Positions 63,346 to 64,000 of a stretch of 64,000 bases of DNA are shown piece after piece. Position numbers and translations under genes: made by a program. This stretch comes from Christensenellaceae bacterium (GTDB taxonomy: Bacteria; Bacillota; Clostridia; Christensenellales; Borkfalkiaceae), in NCBI GenBank assembly GCA_948890655.1, contig CAQTYU010000005.1:1-64000 (forward strand), given 5' to 3'. The notes below the pieces were generated by a model. It saw only the letters and a program-made list of their open reading frames with translations. It ran no database searches and was not told the origin of the DNA. Numbering within the stretch: the stretch's first letter is position 1; every line of letters begins with the position of its first letter.

Positions 63346-64000
63346 ATTTCACCAATCAAATCGTATACCGCCGAAGGATTAACTCCGAAAAACTTATAGA
63401 TGTCCTTACCCGTCACATTGCTTTCGTCTATACCCGAAAGCGCAAATATGGCGGCGGAAAGCACGTCGCTGTTTTTAACTTCGCCAAGCCGCCCTTCTTC
63501 GCGTAATTTATCATAAACAAACTCGGTTGCGTGCGCAAGGCTGTCGCCGTTGGTTTCGTCCAGAATAGCAAAATGAGCCAAAAGCCCCGAATAAGCTTCG
63601 GTAAACATTTTGTGTTTAAGCCTGCCTATTGCCAGTTTATGCGTAGGCACATATTTATATATGTGGCAGATTGTCAGTCCGAATTCGTTATCCTCGTTGC
63701 GGCGCGCAAGCCTCATAAGCGCTTCTATTTTTAAAGCGTCGTCCGCAAACGCGTCCAAAAGTATTTCGCGAACAATATCGTCGAATCCTGCCCGCACCGA
63801 AACCTGCGCGGCAAGCGCTTTTATATCGCCGTCGGTTCCGCACTCGTCTAAACACCATTTAATACAATCGTAAAGTTCGGGTTTACGGTTGAACTTTTTA
63901 GCTTCGCTTAAAGAAAGTTTAATATAATCGGAAATGAATTTTAAAGCCTTTTCCCTAAGCTCCTGCGGCAGACGGTAATAATAAGTCAGCTCGTCCGCAA
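63342..64000 (-). CDS. Helical protein, unknown function, cut by window edge
   Basis: The minus-strand frame stays open from its stop at 63342 to the window end at 64000, about 219 codons, with no start within the window that has a ribosome-binding site; the GTG at 63797 is internal. The protein is helical and Leu/Ala/Glu-rich with repeat-like pairs (K-W-C-L-D-E-C, Y-S-G-L-L-A-H-F-A-I-L). It overlaps the next gene by 4 bases and probably forms a complex with it. Confidence 0.6.
   Translation of the reverse strand, partial: ADELTYYYRLPQELREKALKFISDYIKLSLSEAKKFNRKPELYDCIKWCLDECGTDGDIKALAAQVSVRAGFDDIVREILLDAFADDALKIEALMRLARRNEDNEFGLTICHIYKYVPTHKLAIGRLKHKMFTEAYSGLLAHFAILDETNGDSLAHATEFVYDKLREEGRLGEVKNSDVLSAAIFALSGIDESNVTGKDIYKFFGVNPSAVYDLIGEI

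Overview
The window looks like chromosomal DNA from an anaerobic, endospore-forming Firmicute of the Clostridia type, plausibly a gut plant-polysaccharide degrader. The sequence supports this with a spoIIGA-sigE-sigG cluster, spoVT, a SpoVB-like flippase, CotF-type coat proteins, Gram-positive-style lipoproteins, and a pectate lyase with a pectinesterase. The exact lineage cannot be read from the sequence. Nearly all genes after 5.6 kb lie on the minus strand, and no tRNA, rRNA or CRISPR array was seen.

Layout. 1-1.7 kb is mobile-element debris: a small element-type gene, a truncated ORF, an IS3-type transposase remnant, a frameshifted gene and an unknown small protein. 1.8-5.5 kb holds a cupin/HxlR divergent pair, a Na/phosphate cotransporter with a PhoU-like tail, and a gluconate 5-dehydrogenase-type SDR. 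5.6-27.0 kb is one tightly packed nine-gene minus-strand operon of unusual content. 27.2-29.7 kb holds an amidase-domain protein and dxs. 30.0-42.3 kb is a cell-surface carbohydrate region with four lipoproteins: pectate lyase, pectinesterase, a 1452-residue adhesin-like protein and a small Ig-like protein. 42.6-53.5 kb holds a membrane protein, a type IIA topoisomerase pair, ligA, pcrA/uvrD and an unknown gene. 53.5-62.4 kb holds rpsU and sporulation genes (sigG, sigE, spoIIGA, dus, mazG/yabN, spoVB-like, spoVT), DUF2752 and TM2 proteins, an XRE regulator and two coat genes. The window ends in two unknown helical-repeat-like genes, the last cut by the edge.

Most notable locus. The 21-kb operon (5598-26970) starts from a near-consensus promoter at 27006-27034 and ends at a strong hairpin at 5556-5585. 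In transcription order it encodes: an Hsp70-like ATPase without a lid; an SNF2-type helicase with a cysteine-rich tail; a zinc-ribbon protein; a five-TM protein with seven MBG-like repeats; a zinc-ribbon/Sel1-like protein; a coiled-coil protein whose C-terminal half resembles eukaryotic ESCRT-III (CHMP2/Vps2), including a LDELG-x-x-LTD tail; a HExxH metallopeptidase; a very large SF1 helicase with a DUF4011-like N-terminus and a degenerate nuclease-like C-terminus; a small helical protein with a repeated acidic tail motif; and a Vps4-like AAA ATPase with a helical, MIT-like N-terminus. The last two are counted with the helicase as the operon's 3' end, giving ten ORFs in total if every one is translated separately. 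The combination suggests an ATP-driven polymer/remodelling machine coupled to nucleic-acid helicases and the envelope, possibly a defence or stress system. That role is inference; the ESCRT-III/Vps4 resemblance is from reading the residues and needs profile and structure searches.

Second theme. Three surface lipoproteins share a His/Cys-rich module right after the lipobox, and two of them share a paired-hairpin 5' leader, suggesting a jointly evolved pectin-acting surface apparatus.
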